DNA of 64,000 nucleotides from Garcia nutans (lineage: Eukaryota > Streptophyta > Magnoliopsida > Malpighiales > Euphorbiaceae). Each line of letters starts with the position of its first letter. Positions within the stretch are counted from its first letter, which is position 1. Location of the stretch: positions 36,882,001 to 36,946,000 of the forward strand of contig CANTUV010000008.1 in NCBI GenBank assembly GCA_947685225.1, given 5' to 3'. The notes under the pieces are model-generated. The model was not told where the DNA came from, made no database searches, and saw nothing but the letters and a program-made list of their open reading frames with translations. The translations under genes and the position numbers were made by a program. Positions 10,822 through 22,544 of the stretch are shown one piece after another.

Positions 10822-12329
10822 GTTTGCCCTAGTTAGACCTTAGTCTTCTTATCTCATTTGTATTATTCCTTTTTGGATTAGGTTGTGAAGAGTTTGAGTT
10901 ACCCTAATCCAAGTATTGAAGGATTCTTGGAAGAAGAGTTTAGTGTTTTGTGTGAGTTGCTTTTGGAGGTAAGTACAAACTACATGGTTGTATACATTTA
11001 CATGATCTTGATACTTAATTTATTTGATTGATCATATGTTAAGTAATTGATTACATTGGTAATTTATGTGATAAATGTTATGATTGGTATAATGTGAATT
11101 GAAATATAATAAGATGTGAAATCAATGTGGTTGGTTATAATGATGTAAATGACATAATTGAGGCATGTTTGCCTAGATGATGTTCAATGCAATTGATGAT
11201 ATATATATATACTCTCTTGATGAGACATGGAGCCATGGTTGTTGGCTAAAATGATAATGATGCCAATGAGATGATTGAGGCATGGTTGTCGAAGTGATGA
11301 TAAGTAAATGAGAATGAAATTGATAATGAACTAATTAATGAATTGTGTGTCTAATGTGTTATTCCATTTTCAGAGTTTTGTTGTTGGTGGCATGTCTACA
11401 GTAACAATCTCTTGAAGTAAGGTTGGACTTGATCCTTGAAGCCAAGTTGGGTTGAAGTTTAGCATGCTTAACTCCCCTTGAAGCTTGGTTGGGTCTAATC
11501 CTTGAAGCCTAATTGAGATGTTACAACCCTTGAAGCTAGGTTGGGCTGGTTCTTGAAGCCAAGTTGGGTTGATACTTAGCATGCTTTGTTCCCCTTGAAG
11601 CTTGGTTGAACCTAAATCCTTGAAGCCTAGTTGGGATAATGATAATGATAAATGTGATAATTGAACCAAAACATTAACTCTGAAAGTTGAATGGCATATT
11701 AGTGTCTTTGGGCCCATGCTTGTCTTTGTTTTTAATGTGATTCTTGAATGGTGAAACCAATGAATAATGAGATTGGTTATAATGCATAAATATGTTATTG
11801 AGAATGAATGTTTGATATGACATTAAGCAAAGTAAAATGTTAAGGTATAACATTCTTTTGGATGGTGTATGGACTTGATTATGAGACATTGGCATTACAT
11901 CAAAACATAATATTATTATAGTTGTACCACTAAGTCGTTGGCTTAGCGCGATTATGATTTATCGCACAAGTGACAGGGAAGAACCGGAGAGTTCCTCTAG
12001 GCCGAGTAGAGTCTAGATCTTGAGGAGTTGATAGTGGAGCTTAAAGATCAAAGACATACTGCCAGACATGTATATATTCTATGTTTTGTAAAATTTGAGT
12101 TTTGATGTTTATGTATTTGGAAATATTTGTAATATTTTCCGCTGTGTTTTGAATAAACATTTTATCTTTTGTGTTTTATAATATAATTTAAATGTTTTAA
12201 ATTGGTTCATATTATTGTAAAAGAATTGAGTCATTTGGTTATGAAATCGTGGCATTTCTATATTCAGTATACGTATATTACGATCGTAATAGCATGCTGT
12301 GTACGTATACGGGGTATAGGGGTGTTACA
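10822..12329 (+). repeat. Tek-A 3' LTR, second part
   Basis: Continuation of the interrupted LTR, beginning with the second GTTTG copy and ending GGGGTGTTACA. It matches the reverse complement of the Tek-F LTRs, including a splice-donor-like GAGGTAAGTAC near 10967. It contains a short direct repeat zone (about 11400-11640) with CCTTGAAGC motifs. Two antisense frames here look spurious. Confidence 0.9.
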
Positions 12330-12684
12330 TTTTCAAAATAAGAAATCTATTTATGATAAACCTCTTAATTTAGTTTTAATCTATTGTAGCATAAAAGCTA
12401 TTTTAGTTGAGATTCAATGGATTAAAGCCTAATTAATGGGAATAAGCATGGACTGACTTCTATGTTAGAATTAGTTAAATTGTCCGAGGGAGTTTTTCGA
12501 AAACAAAATACCCCATGTCGGTATTTTGTTGTCTATAAACCTAGGAAAAGAGACTCGCCATTCGTGTGTGGATGTTATGAGGTTGAAAGGAACATCCTAT
12601 TTATCCTTGTTTATTATTTGTGCATACATGCATACATGCATACACGCATTACATGACATATCATTAATTCTTTCTGGCTCACAG
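12330..12684 (+). other. Tat-C leader, right part
   Basis: Resumes the Tat leader immediately after Tek-A. It holds a decayed version of the conserved stem-loop (TTTTAATC...GGATTAAAG) and the PRKRDSPFVCG-type stretch, and ends at an acceptor-like TTTCTGGCTCACAG. The left part of the leader and the 5' LTR lie outside the window. Confidence 0.8.
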
Positions 12685-14440
12685 ACCTGGAGTACAGTAG
12701 CTCAAGAGTGTATGACAACCCCACCTATGCCAGTAACATTGAATCCAGTAGTGACTCAATTACTTTCTCACCAAAAGCATTGGAGCCCAAACAAATTTAA
12801 AGGATGGTGGACAACGCCCTCAATGCTAAGATGGAAGAACTAAAGGAGGCCCTCATTGAGACCATGAAGAACCAATTGGCTACAATTTTGGGAAACAATG
12901 CCGAAGCATCTGCTAGCACCAAGAAACCGAAGGACAAAGGGAAGGCTAAAGTTGGTGAAGTGGCTTTTGATAATGATAAGGTAGTCATTGATGATGATAA
13001 CGACTGGGCTTAATACTTCCAAGATCCTCAAGACAAGAAGAAGGGGCCAAAAGTTGTTGAAAGATCAGCTGTGGAGAAAACTGAAACTTCAGATGTTGAG
13101 AAGTTGATTGCTGACCTAGAAAAGAAGTTTAAAAAGAAGCTAAAAACTGAGGAGATGTCTAAAGTCAACAAGTTGTTTGAGCAGGATGAGGAGGTTCCAT
13201 TCAAGTTTAAGATGCCATCCTTTGCAAAGTTTGATGGAACTGAAAATCCTCACCTCCATGTGAAGCAGTATATTGATGCTATGCAGTCTGCCCGAGCTAC
13301 TAAGGCTCAAATCCTAAGGTATTTCATACTTTCATTGGATCCTGTTATCCAAAATTGGTTTAATACCTTAGATGATGGCACTCAAAAGAGTTGGGATCTA
13401 TTATACAAGGCCTTCATCCAACAATATGGATACAATGTTGAATTGGAAGTTATTCTAATAGAGGTGGAGTCTGTTAGATAAAGGCCGAATGAGAACTTCA
13501 TGGAATATGTGAAGAGATGGAGGAATAAGGTTGCATTGCTCAAGAGGAGGCCTAATGAATCATATCAAATTAGAATGATTATGAGAGGGGTGTTGCCTAG
13601 CCTTCGCGAAAGAATGTCTCATACACTCATCCGGGATTTCAGGGACCTTTTGCAAGCTAGTCTACAAATTGAAGAGTGGGAAAGAGAGAAGAATCACTTT
13701 TTTAGCAAGAAGGAACGAGAAAAGAAACTACCAATCTGGTAACCAAAGCACACAAAAATTAGTTGATGTTAATGCCATTCGCCAAGGAGGAAGAAGGCAG
13801 TTTTCAGAATTGGGGAAGCCACTGTCTTAGGTCATCAATAAGCTATAAAAGAAGGGATTGTTACAACCCTTGAATCCTCATCCTTTTCCTAAACCCCTCC
13901 CACCTAATTTTGACACTAAGGCATTTTGCCAATTTCATCAAATGCAAGGACAAGACACAGACAAATGTTTAAGGTTGAGGCATGATATCCAAAATTTGAT
14001 TGATAATGGGAAGCTACCTGAGCCCAACAAGCCAAACACAAAAGACAATCCATTGCCAAGGTTTAATAGAGTACCACCACCAGTGGCCTTCATGATTGGA
14101 GGAGGATTGCATGAAAGGTTTGTCATGTCTTCTTTCCAAGATGTAGATGGAGAAGCAAGCCATGAAGAAGTGGTGTTTAGCAAAATTGAGCAAGCTGTGG
14201 TTGGAAAAGAAGTAGCGATCTGTGTTGTGAATGAATTTTGGGATTCAAGCGATAGTGATGATGATCTTGAACCCAAGAAGGAAGAATGGACCTGGTCCGA
14301 GCCTGAAGAAAATAAAGTGATGAACACTAGATCTGGTAAGCCTTATGCAAGGCCACCACCCAAGAAAGTAGAAGCTAATAAAGGAAAGGAAGTTGAAGTT
14401 GGGAATAAAGAAGAAGAAGATGACACTGTTCTTAAGTAGT
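12685..14440 (+). pseudogene. gag: Tat-C gag, degenerate
   Basis: Gag of the shell element Tat-C. In order: a charged N-terminal helix (MEELKEALIETMKNQL), an acidic stretch, a coiled-coil-like EKLIADLEKKFKKKL, the Retrotrans_gag domain from about 13200 (KFDGTENPHLHVKQY, WFNTLDDGTQKSWD, RERMSHTLIRDF), and a zinc-knuckle-like CQFHQMQGQDTDKC near 13930. The conserved start seen in Tat-D and -E (ATGGAG) is ATTGGAG here (12779). In-frame stops follow NDWA (13012) and VESVR (13480), and a frameshift precedes the protease. Gag forms the particle shell and binds RNA; this copy cannot make it intact. Confidence 0.85.
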
Positions 14441-15332
14441 TGAAGAGAACCCAAGCAAGTGTTAGTATTTTGGGACCTATTGGCCACTTCTAAGAAGCAC
14501 CGTGAAACTATGGCCAAGGCTTTGGCTAGCATGCCAATTTCCACCTCTATAACACCGAATGAGCTGGTTAACTTTGTGAAAGTTGAAGGAGTGATGAAGT
14601 GTGAAGATATTCAAAAGAAGAGCAAAGTTGATGTGGGAATGGTATCATTCTCAGATGCGGATTTAACAGAGGAGGGGAGAGATCACATCTGCCTACTCTT
14701 TATCAAAGTAGAAGTCAAAGGAAAAAGGATTCCATGTGTGATGGTTGATGATGGGTCCACCATAAATGTTTTCCCACTTAAAATCTTGCCAAAGCTTGCT
14801 ATGTCAACAAGGGATCTAAGCCCAATCGAGGTAACCATTAGGGCTTATGACAATACCAAGAGGCACACTGAGGGGACATTCAAAGCTGTTGTGAAGGTTG
14901 GTCCAAATGAATCAATGGTTGAATTTGTGGTTTTGGACATACCTGTTACTTTTGCTCTACTTTTGGGATGGCCATGGTTTCATCCTCTTGGTGGAGTTCC
15001 TTCCACCCTTCATCAAAAGATCAAGTTCCCAAACAGAGATGAGATGGTGGTCATTGAGGCCAAAGATAATGAGGTGGTAAATGCTCTAATGATTGAGAGG
15101 CCTCTAAATGGTTTCCAAGTAGCTGCAATTCCTGAGGATGAAATAGTGGACTCCAAAGTCTTAAACATGATGAATAACATGAGCTACCTTGCTGGTGCTA
15201 GTCTTGGAAAGGGCAAGGACAGTGTGACAAAGCTTTTAGACTTCAAGACTCAAACTTCTAAGAAAGGGTTGGGGTATGAAGAAGCTAGAAAGGATGTTCA
15301 GCCAAAGAAGAATGAGAAGATGAGCTTCCCAC
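14441..15332 (+). pseudogene. pro: Tat-C aspartic protease region
   Basis: Continuous frame with a retropepsin-like domain. The active-site region reads VMVDDGSTINVFPL (usually V-D-G-G-S in this lineage, so the second Gly is Asp here). The C-terminal LLGWPWFHPLGGVPSTLHQKI matches the family pattern LLGRPW-H with Arg replaced by Trp. The enzyme would cut the gag-pol polyprotein. The frame is cut by a solo LTR at 15333 and continues at 17410 toward RT. It is not in frame with the gag fragment upstream. Confidence 0.85.
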
Positions 15333-17409
15333 TGTAGACCCTTAATTTTTGACCAGGTCCAGTCCAGAATTTTAAAACGGCCTGAAATAATTTTTATGGT
15401 ATTTATTATTTATTTTAATATTTGTTATTTATTATTATTTATTTTTTACATTTATTTATTTTGTTTATTATTTATTATTTGATATAATTAATTATATAAT
15501 ATTTATTTTAAAAAATAATAAAAATTAAAAATTAAAAAATCGGACGGATCGGCGAGCGACGAGCGGTAGGTAGCAAAATAAAAATTAAAAAATCAGACGA
15601 ATTGCTGCATTCTCCCCCAGCGCCCAACCCCAACATGCAGTTTTTGTCCAACACAACATGCAGCAGCCCAGCGCCTCGCAGCAAGTCTCTCCCGTAGTGC
15701 CAGAAGCTCTCCCTAGCAGCCTCGCCAGCCCGGGCCCGCTTTTAATTTTTGATGAATCAGTATTTTACTCGGTTTTAATAATATTTTTCTAAATAGTTTT
15801 ATTTTCTTAACCAATTAGTATTAGGTTTTGATTTTTTTTCTTATAAATAGGATGATTAAAAAACACACAGAGGAGGAAAATTTTATTCGGCCAGGAGGAA
15901 AATTATTGAAGAATTAAAGGACTAGAATTTTTTTCAGACTTTTGGCAATTTGACACAGAGGGGACTTTTAGCTATTTTTTGGACTGAAAATTTTAGAGGT
16001 AGTAGCCATTGAATTTTGGTTTTTTTCCTTTTTTTGGGCAGAAACACACAAACAAAAAAGAGGCAGAGCTTTAGCAATATTTTGGATTTTTACAATTTGA
16101 CACAGAGGGACTTTTGGACTTTTCTTTAGGACTTTTTGGAAGAGCAATAAGCAATTGACAAAGAGCAAGGATAGAACAATTGTGACAGGCAGTTGTTTTC
16201 TCCACCAATAACAAAGTTGATTCAAGCAATGACGAGGACTAAGTTTGATTCACGCGTTTAAATTGGGGGAGCAAACAAACGAAGGTTTGTTTGTTATATT
16301 TAATTCGTTTAGATTATAATAGCTAGATTATTATTACTGTTATCTAATGCAATAATTTATAAAACATTCAAACAAATGCAGTAGCAATATTTAAGTTTGT
16401 TTTATTAATCATAGTAGCACATATTGAATCTTAATCCCAAAACCTATTTTCTAAATCTTAAACCCTAAAATCTTAATTTTTAACACCAAAACCTACATTT
16501 CTAAAAACTAGTTTTTAACTTCGCAAGGGGCGCTGGACCTTGACTCCGCTGGCTAACCGGCTAGCGAGACCACCGTATGGGCTCATCGAAGGTCAATATT
16601 TATTTGTGTATTATAAGTCTTTGTGTTTAAATTCCATTATTTTAAATCCTAATTCAGTTATTAAAATTCTAAAAACTTTAATTTAAGATGTAAATCCTAA
16701 ATTTACACACTTTTAAATTTATTTAATTTTAGAATTGATTATGTAGTTTATTATATGTTTTGATGATTGATTTATTTAATTTTGATGTTTGGTTTATTTA
16801 ATTTATCATGGATGAATATTTTTTTCAATTATTATTTGTTTATAAAAATTGTAAGAGGTATGTTTCCATGATTGGGTACCTCATTAATTAATTTTCATGT
16901 AATTTAAATTGTTTTTATATTTTGGGATTAATGTAAAGGACACATTTCTACCTTTTGGTGGGTGTCCTATTTAGTTTTAGACATTGGACAATGTAAGAAC
17001 ATGTTTCCATCCTCGGATGGGTGTCCATTCATTTGTTTTGTTTGAACATTGCTATGATTTTTCATAAAGTATTTGTTTATTCTTATGATTGCATGTATTA
17101 TGGACAATGTCATTATATTTAATTATTTTATAATATTAAGACCTGAAAAGGAGGCCGGTTCTAATGAATCGGGCATTGCGGGAGTGCTGGGTCATTCTCA
17201 CCTTCCCCGCATGTACCCAACTTTCTGAACCCAATAGGGAGTTGGGGATTCTTTAGGAATCGAGTCAATCCACCTTTTTTTTTGCCCGGCCCGTCCGGGT
17301 GGCAACTCCATTTTCTCCGAGCTTAGGCCCGTGTTCACTAAAGCCCTGAGCTTAACAGTGCCAAAGTCGCAAGAACCATTCCACACTACAGCAAAAATCC
17401 TCACTCACA
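15333..17409 (+). mobile_element. solo Tat LTR in the protease-RT linker
   Basis: Starts TGTAGACCC and ends CTCACTCACA, flanked by CCCAC (15328-15332) and CCCAA (17410-17414), a target duplication with one later change. It resembles Tat-C's own LTR (60018 onward) in its first 100 bases and in the GGTCCAGTCCA stretch. It has a TATA-like TTATAAATAGG near 15841 and three tandem hairpins (16857-16880, 16938-16967, about 16998-17026). No internal region is attached. Confidence 0.85.
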
Positions 17410-18455
17410 CCCAATACTTGAAGAGTTTTTTTTCAAAGCTCCAGACATGGGACAACTCTAAGGAAAGCCTAAGCCAATCATGTTCATGGGAAAGTTGATC
17501 CTGGGTTTTGAGATTTTTGCTGATGTTGCTGAACTGGTGGAACAAGTGAAGAAAGAGCTCACCCTGCTAGCCGATAAGGAGCCCAATTCAGAAGGGGAGA
17601 AGGAAGCTATCCTGAAAGCTGAGAAGACTCTAGAGAAAATTGCTGCCCTGGTTGAAGAGAAGTTTGAAGATGTTCTACTTTATGATTTTAAGAATAATGA
17701 TTTTGATTTTGATTTTAATTTGTCTGCTTTGTATAAGGATGATGATGTTTTCTTTTCCAAAATGAATGCAATAAAGTCTAATTTTGCTCACTTGTGTGAT
17801 GTTTTTCATGATGGTTGCATATATTCAAATATTGATTACATGAGCATCTTTAATATTAACTCTGTTGACATACAACCATTAAATTTGGGAACAACCAAAA
17901 ATCCTAAAAACATTAGTATAGCATCCAACCTTACTCCTGATGAGAGAGAGAGATTTGAAAAAATATTTAAAAAATACGGAGAGGTTTTTGCTTGGTCTTA
18001 TAAGGATATGCCTAAAATAGATCGAGACATAGCTGAGCATCTAATTCCTACCTACACCCACATGAAACCTGTCAAACAAAAGCTTAGATGGTTAAGACCG
18101 AAATGGGCTGAATTGGTTAAAGAAGAGGTCACTAAACAAATACAAGTAATTGGACCGAAATGGGCTAGCCAACATAGTACCCATGCCAAAGGAAGATGGA
18201 AGAATTAGAGTCTTCGTGGACTATAGAGACTTGAACAAGGCTTCCCCTAAAGATGATTTTTCTTTGCACCATATAGATGTCCTTATTGATAGTGCAGCTT
18301 CTAGTGTGCAACACTCATTTATAGATAAATTTTTTGGATACAACTAAGTGTTAATGTCCCAAGAGGATGAAGCTAAAACTGTCTTCATTACTACGTGGGG
18401 TATATTCTACTATAGGGTGATGCCGTTTGGGTTAAAGAATGCTGGAGCAACCTAT
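17410..18455 (+). pseudogene. pol: Tat-C protease-RT linker and RT N-terminus
   Basis: Frame from about 17480 covers the acidic linker typical of Tat elements (FAWSYKDMPKID, then PVKQKLRW) and enters reverse transcriptase after a frameshift near 18150. RT fingers and palm motifs follow: VPMPKEDGRIRVFVDYRDLNKASPKD, a stop after FFGYN (18347), then VMPFGLKNAGATY. The frame stops dead at codon Tyr (18455), where foreign DNA begins; the next residues of RT (Q-R-M-A-T-T-L-F-H) are found at 54655. The linker has a low-complexity DFDFDFN patch. Confidence 0.9.
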
Positions 18456-19112
18456 TGTGCTCGATTAATTACTACTACAAGCAACACTCATAAGTATATG
18501 AGGTAATTGTAGCAACAGTGATCGCCCCAAGGTCGTCTAACAAGGAATGAATTATTTTGCAATAGTTTGATTGACAAGTAAATTTAAAAGCAAGAGTGAG
18601 ATATTCTAGAATGTTGAAAAGCAATTTAAATCTAAAAGTAATGCGTGTAATGGTTGTACAAGATTAATTCAATTCTAGCAGTGATTCCTGGGGTTGTAGA
18701 TCAATTTAATCAAAGCTTAATTCTCAAATTATCCATTAACATAACCTTGTATTTAAATTTGTTCTTTGAGTTTAATTAGTAATTACCAATTCATTAGTTT
18801 TCACATTCATGAATTAACAACCACCAATTGTTTTGAAATTGAAAATTAATAAAACCCTTGAACTTATATTTCTAATTCATTTGTAGGGTAGTTGAATGCA
18901 TAATTCCAATATCAAATTTCACCTCTTGATTCTTCATTCAATATCTAAAGATCAATAGGTAGCTAATCTATCAACCTAACATTCAATCCAATACAATCAA
19001 CTAATAACAAGGTATATTACTGGAAATATCAAATCAAGTCATTCAATCAAATCTACTACAAACCTTAGGCATGAGTAATTTAGCTCATCATCATCAATTT
19101 AAAATAAATATT
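18456..19112 (+). mobile_element. element M, left part
   Basis: Non-coding AT-rich DNA that splits the Tat-C RT. The boundary is inferred from where RT homology stops. It contains a CGCCCCAAGGTCGTCTAA-type stretch of a kind I recall from dispersed plant repeats. It is cut at 19112 by Tat-D and resumes at 53409. I see no convincing terminal inverted repeats or open frames. The class is unknown. Confidence 0.6.
19108..19112 (+). other. target duplication ATATT of Tat-D, left
   Basis: ATATT precedes the LTR start TGTAGAACC at 19113. The same five bases follow the outer LTR at 53409-53413. This pairs two LTRs that are 32 kb apart. Confidence 0.85.
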
Positions 19113-21356
19113 TGTAGAACCTTAATTTTTTGACCCAGTCCGATCCAATATATTTTAATTAGTCCAAAATAATTTTTGTGTGGTCCAATATATTTTAATT
19201 AGTCCAAAATAATTTTTGAATTATCTTAATTAAATAATATTTTCTTTAGTATTTAGTTTTTATAATTAATAAAAAATAATAATAAATAATAATAAACAAA
19301 TAAATAAAAATAAAAATCGGCGATGAAAAATTTCGTCGCCGAAAAGGGGTCGGATGAAGTGGCCAAAGCCATTTCGCTCGTAGGAAAGTCCTGCGGGCGA
19401 AATGGCCCACAGACAATTCCGCAGCCTGCAGCCAGCAAGTTCCCACGGCAATTTTTTCGCCAGCAAAATTTTTCCGCAGCAGTTTTTTTTCGCTAGCGAA
19501 ATTTTTTTCAATGCAATTTTTTCGAAAACCAAATTCAATTTGGTTTCGATTTCCTTTTCTTAATGAATATTAGATTCTATAAACAATTAAGATTGATCAT
19601 CAAAATTTTCCATAAATAGGACTATAAACAACACAGAAAGGGGGGACAATCGATTAGAGGAAAATTTTAGAGGAAAAAACTTTGGACTGAGGAATCAAGA
19701 AAATTAGGAGATTAACGATCAGACTTTTGAGAGAGCAAACAAGCAATTCAATCCATCAAAGGCAACCATCTTGCCTTTGTTTTTGTTCATCCGAGAAGTA
19801 ATTTTTGGTGGAACCAACAAACGAAGGTATGAATATCTAATCTCTTTTTTCTTCACAGTAGCTTCAATCATTCAATTGTTTCTTTTGATTTTAAAAACCT
19901 TAATTCTTTTCTATGTTTTCCAAAAATCTTAAAATTGTTGTTTCTATTTCTTCAAAATCTTAAAAACCTAATCTACTTTCTAACATTTCAAAACCTTAAA
20001 TCGTTTCATTAATTTACCAAAACCCTAATCTGCTTTCCAATTTTCCAAAACCCAAAATTGAATCCTTTTCTTTCCAAAAACCCTAAAAAATATCTTTTCT
20101 ATTTCTATAAATCTTAAATCGTTTTATCTATTTTCATAAAGCTTCATAAAACTATAAATTGTTTTTCCAAATTCTAAAATCAAATACATTCTCCGAAACA
20201 CTAAAAACCCTAATTCCACTTCAAAACCAAGACAGTAACCTCAAACTAGCTAACATTAAACCCTAATTTTTCTAAACCCTAATCCTTTAAACTTTAAAAC
20301 CTTATAAACCTAAATATTAAAATTCAAATACAGTAAGCCTAAAAATAATAATTTAGTAGATAATAATCATAAACCTAATGTTTTAAAATGTCCAAACCCT
20401 AATTTCATGATTTCACTCCTCAAACACTAATTTGGTTAATCAAAGAACTCTATCAACCTCTTAAATTATAAAAATTTAATCCATTTCAATTCCTTTAAAA
20501 CTTACAATAGCATAAACCTTAATTCATTAAAATCCCAAAATCTTAAATATTAATTAAAAACTTTAAATGGAAATAGTAAACGTTAATTTGTATCTTTACT
20601 TGCTTTATTTGATTATGTAGTTCATTATATACTTTAATTTATTTTATATGCTGATTTATTTAAGTTCAATGCTTGGTTTATTTAAATTATCATGGATGCA
20701 TGTTTATATTTTGATTGATGTTTAATATCTTTGGTGAATGATTTATTTATGATGAATGGTTATTTACCTTTATCGATTTATTTTTGATTTCCAAATGTTG
20801 TAAGAGGTATCTTTCCACTTTGTGGGTACCTCATTAGTTAACTATCATGTAGTTTAAATTGCTTTTATATTTTAGATCAATGTAAAGTACATGTTTCTAC
20901 CTTTTGGTGGGTGTCCTATTTAGGCATGGGATGTAAGGACATGTTTCCATCCTTGGATGGGTGTCCATTTATTTGCTTTGTTTGGACATTGCTTTAATTT
21001 TTAATATAATGATGCATTATTTCAATTGTTGTGTGTAATATGGATGATATTGTTATACTTAAGAATTTTATAATATTAAGACCTGTAAAGGAGGCCGGTT
21101 CCAATGAACTGGGCATTGTGGGGGTGCTGGGCCATTTCTCACCTTCCCCACACATACCCAACTTTCCGAACCCATTAGGGGGTTGGGGATTCCTTAAGAA
21201 TTGAGTCATCCACCCCTTTCTTTTTCCTGGCCTGTCCAGGTGGTGACTCCATTTTCTTAGGACCTAGGTCCGTTTTCTCTAAGGCCCCGAGCCTAAACAG
21301 TGCCGAAGTCACATGAACCATTCCACCGGGAGTGGGGGCGAAAATCCCCGCTCACA
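19113..21356 (+). repeat. Tat-D 5' LTR
   Basis: A 2244-bp LTR from TGTAGAACC to CCCGCTCACA. It has a TATA-like CATAAATAGG at 19611, a splice-donor-like GAAGGTATGA (GT at 19827), many CCCTAA-rich and AAACCTTAA-type stretches, three tandem hairpins (20806-20966), and a conserved GC-richer last 300 bp with perfect small palindromes such as CCGGTTCCAATGAACTGG. Minus-strand frames in it recur in every LTR of the family and are not genes. Confidence 0.9.
20806..20966 (+). other. triple-hairpin block of Tat LTR (reference copy)
   Basis: Three consecutive hairpins of one design. I: GGTA...CCAC/GTGG...TACC (20806-20830). II: GTACATG...TACC/GGTGGGTGTCC (20887-20915; GGACA elsewhere). III: GGACATG...CCATCC/GGATGGGTGTCC (20937-20966). 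The same block is present in each LTR of this family that reaches this region, on the minus strand in Tat-B. Confidence 0.85.
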
Positions 21357-21357
21357 G

Positions 21358-21376
21358 TGGCGACTCCACTAGGGAT
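21358..21376 (+). other. primer-binding site of Tat-D
   Basis: TGGCGACTCCACTAGGGAT, one base after the LTR end. Tat-E has TGGTGACTCCACTGGGGAT at the same place. The form resembles the site reported for Ogre/Tat elements (tRNA-Arg type, from memory). Matching it to a specific tRNA needs a tRNA database. Confidence 0.75.
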
Positions 21377-22449
21377 AAGAGAAGTTGATTTCATTGGTCT
21401 TTATATTATTCTATTCTTTCTTATAATGATATTATCCATTGCATCATCTTAGATTGCATCGTGTGCGTGAGTTAGGACGCCCGTTTTAACCGTGTTATGT
21501 TATGTAAGGGATACCATACTTTCACTCAAGGTATGGAGATCGAGCATGGCATAACCACTCATAGCCTCGTACCATTTGGTATATACTTGCTATGGGAACC
21601 TAAGCCTTTTAACCCAAAGACTAAAGCTCATGTAATTGGCCTAGTTACTTTCCTTAGGTTTTTACCCCAAATGCATGTTGTTTGACTATGGTTAATTTAT
21701 CTTGGCTTAAATCATGTCTTATTTGGTTTGTTCTTTTTCTAATATGACCTAAGTATATTGTAAGCTCAAAATAAACTTTTCTATAAATCCAAAAGACCAA
21801 AGTTATTTTCAAAACATTTTCAAAATGGTCTTTGGACATAAAATTTTTCTAAAAATAAATCAAAAATTCTTTTTCTCATGGCCTAAATACTAAGCCCAAA
21901 ATTTATTTTTTCTAAAATCTTTTTTTCCAATGGGCTTAAAAGCAAAATTATTTTCAACCTTTTCTTACAAAGAGCTTGCAAATTATTTAGGTCAATTAAG
22001 AAATACCAAAAATCAATTGTGAGCCTAGTTTATACTAAGAGTTATTAATCACGGGCTTGTTTTTGGCATGAATCATTAGTTACTTTTTTTCAAGTGAGAA
22101 TTCTATTTATAATAAACCTCTTAATTTTGTTTTAATCCAATATAGCATAAAAGCTACTTTAGTTGGTTGAATGGATTAAAACCTAATTAATGGGAATTAT
22201 TATGAATTGATTTCCATTTTGAAAATATAACTATTGGTTGAAACATCCGAGGCAAATATTCAAAAACAAGATGCCCCATGTTGGTATTTTTTTAACCATA
22301 TTACCTAGGAAAAGAGACTCGCCATTCGTGTGTGGATGTTATATGGTTGGAAGGAACATCCTATTTGTCCTTGTTTGTCTATTATTTGTGGATACATGCA
22401 TACATGCATACATTTGCATCTCATATCATTAATCCTTTCTGGTTCACAG
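21377..22449 (+). other. Tat-D leader
   Basis: Untranslated leader of about 1.1 kb. It includes a conserved hairpin CCATAC/GTATGG (21514-21536), a 62-codon frame (21497-21685), and a long stem-loop with arms 22121-22139 and 22172-22190. It ends at an acceptor-like CTTTCTGGTTCACAG (to 22449). The same order is kept in Tat-B, Tat-C (right part) and both Tat-E units. Confidence 0.8.
21497..21685 (+). other. leader small open frame (Tat-D copy)
   Basis: Frame of 62 codons starting MLCKGYHTFTQGMEIEHG. Nearly identical frames are at 29896-30084 and 47474-47662. It may be a short upstream peptide or only a by-product of a conserved RNA leader. If the leader is spliced out of gag mRNA it would not block gag translation. 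Confidence 0.35.
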
Positions 22450-22544
22450 CCCTGGATTATGATAGTTCAAAAGCTTACGACAATCCGACCTATGCCGAAG
22501 ATGAAGTATCTAGCAATGAATCAATCACTTACTCACCAAAAACA

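Larger units (their letters stand above)
5389..12329 (+). mobile_element. Tek-A, chromovirus 3' part
   Basis: Right-hand part of a Tekay/Del-type chromovirus: end of integrase, chromodomain, polypurine tract and a 3' LTR. It is split by the solo LTR at 7382-10821. The left part is displaced beyond the window by Tat-B. Its right end abuts the Tat-C leader, so it was inserted there; TTTTC at 12330 is the expected right-hand target duplication, but the left copy is not visible. Confidence 0.85.

Noticed and set aside
19246..19538. Overlapping minus-strand frames in the Tat-D LTR
   Set aside because: Three frames open at once in AT-rich LTR DNA; none conserved in the other LTRs.
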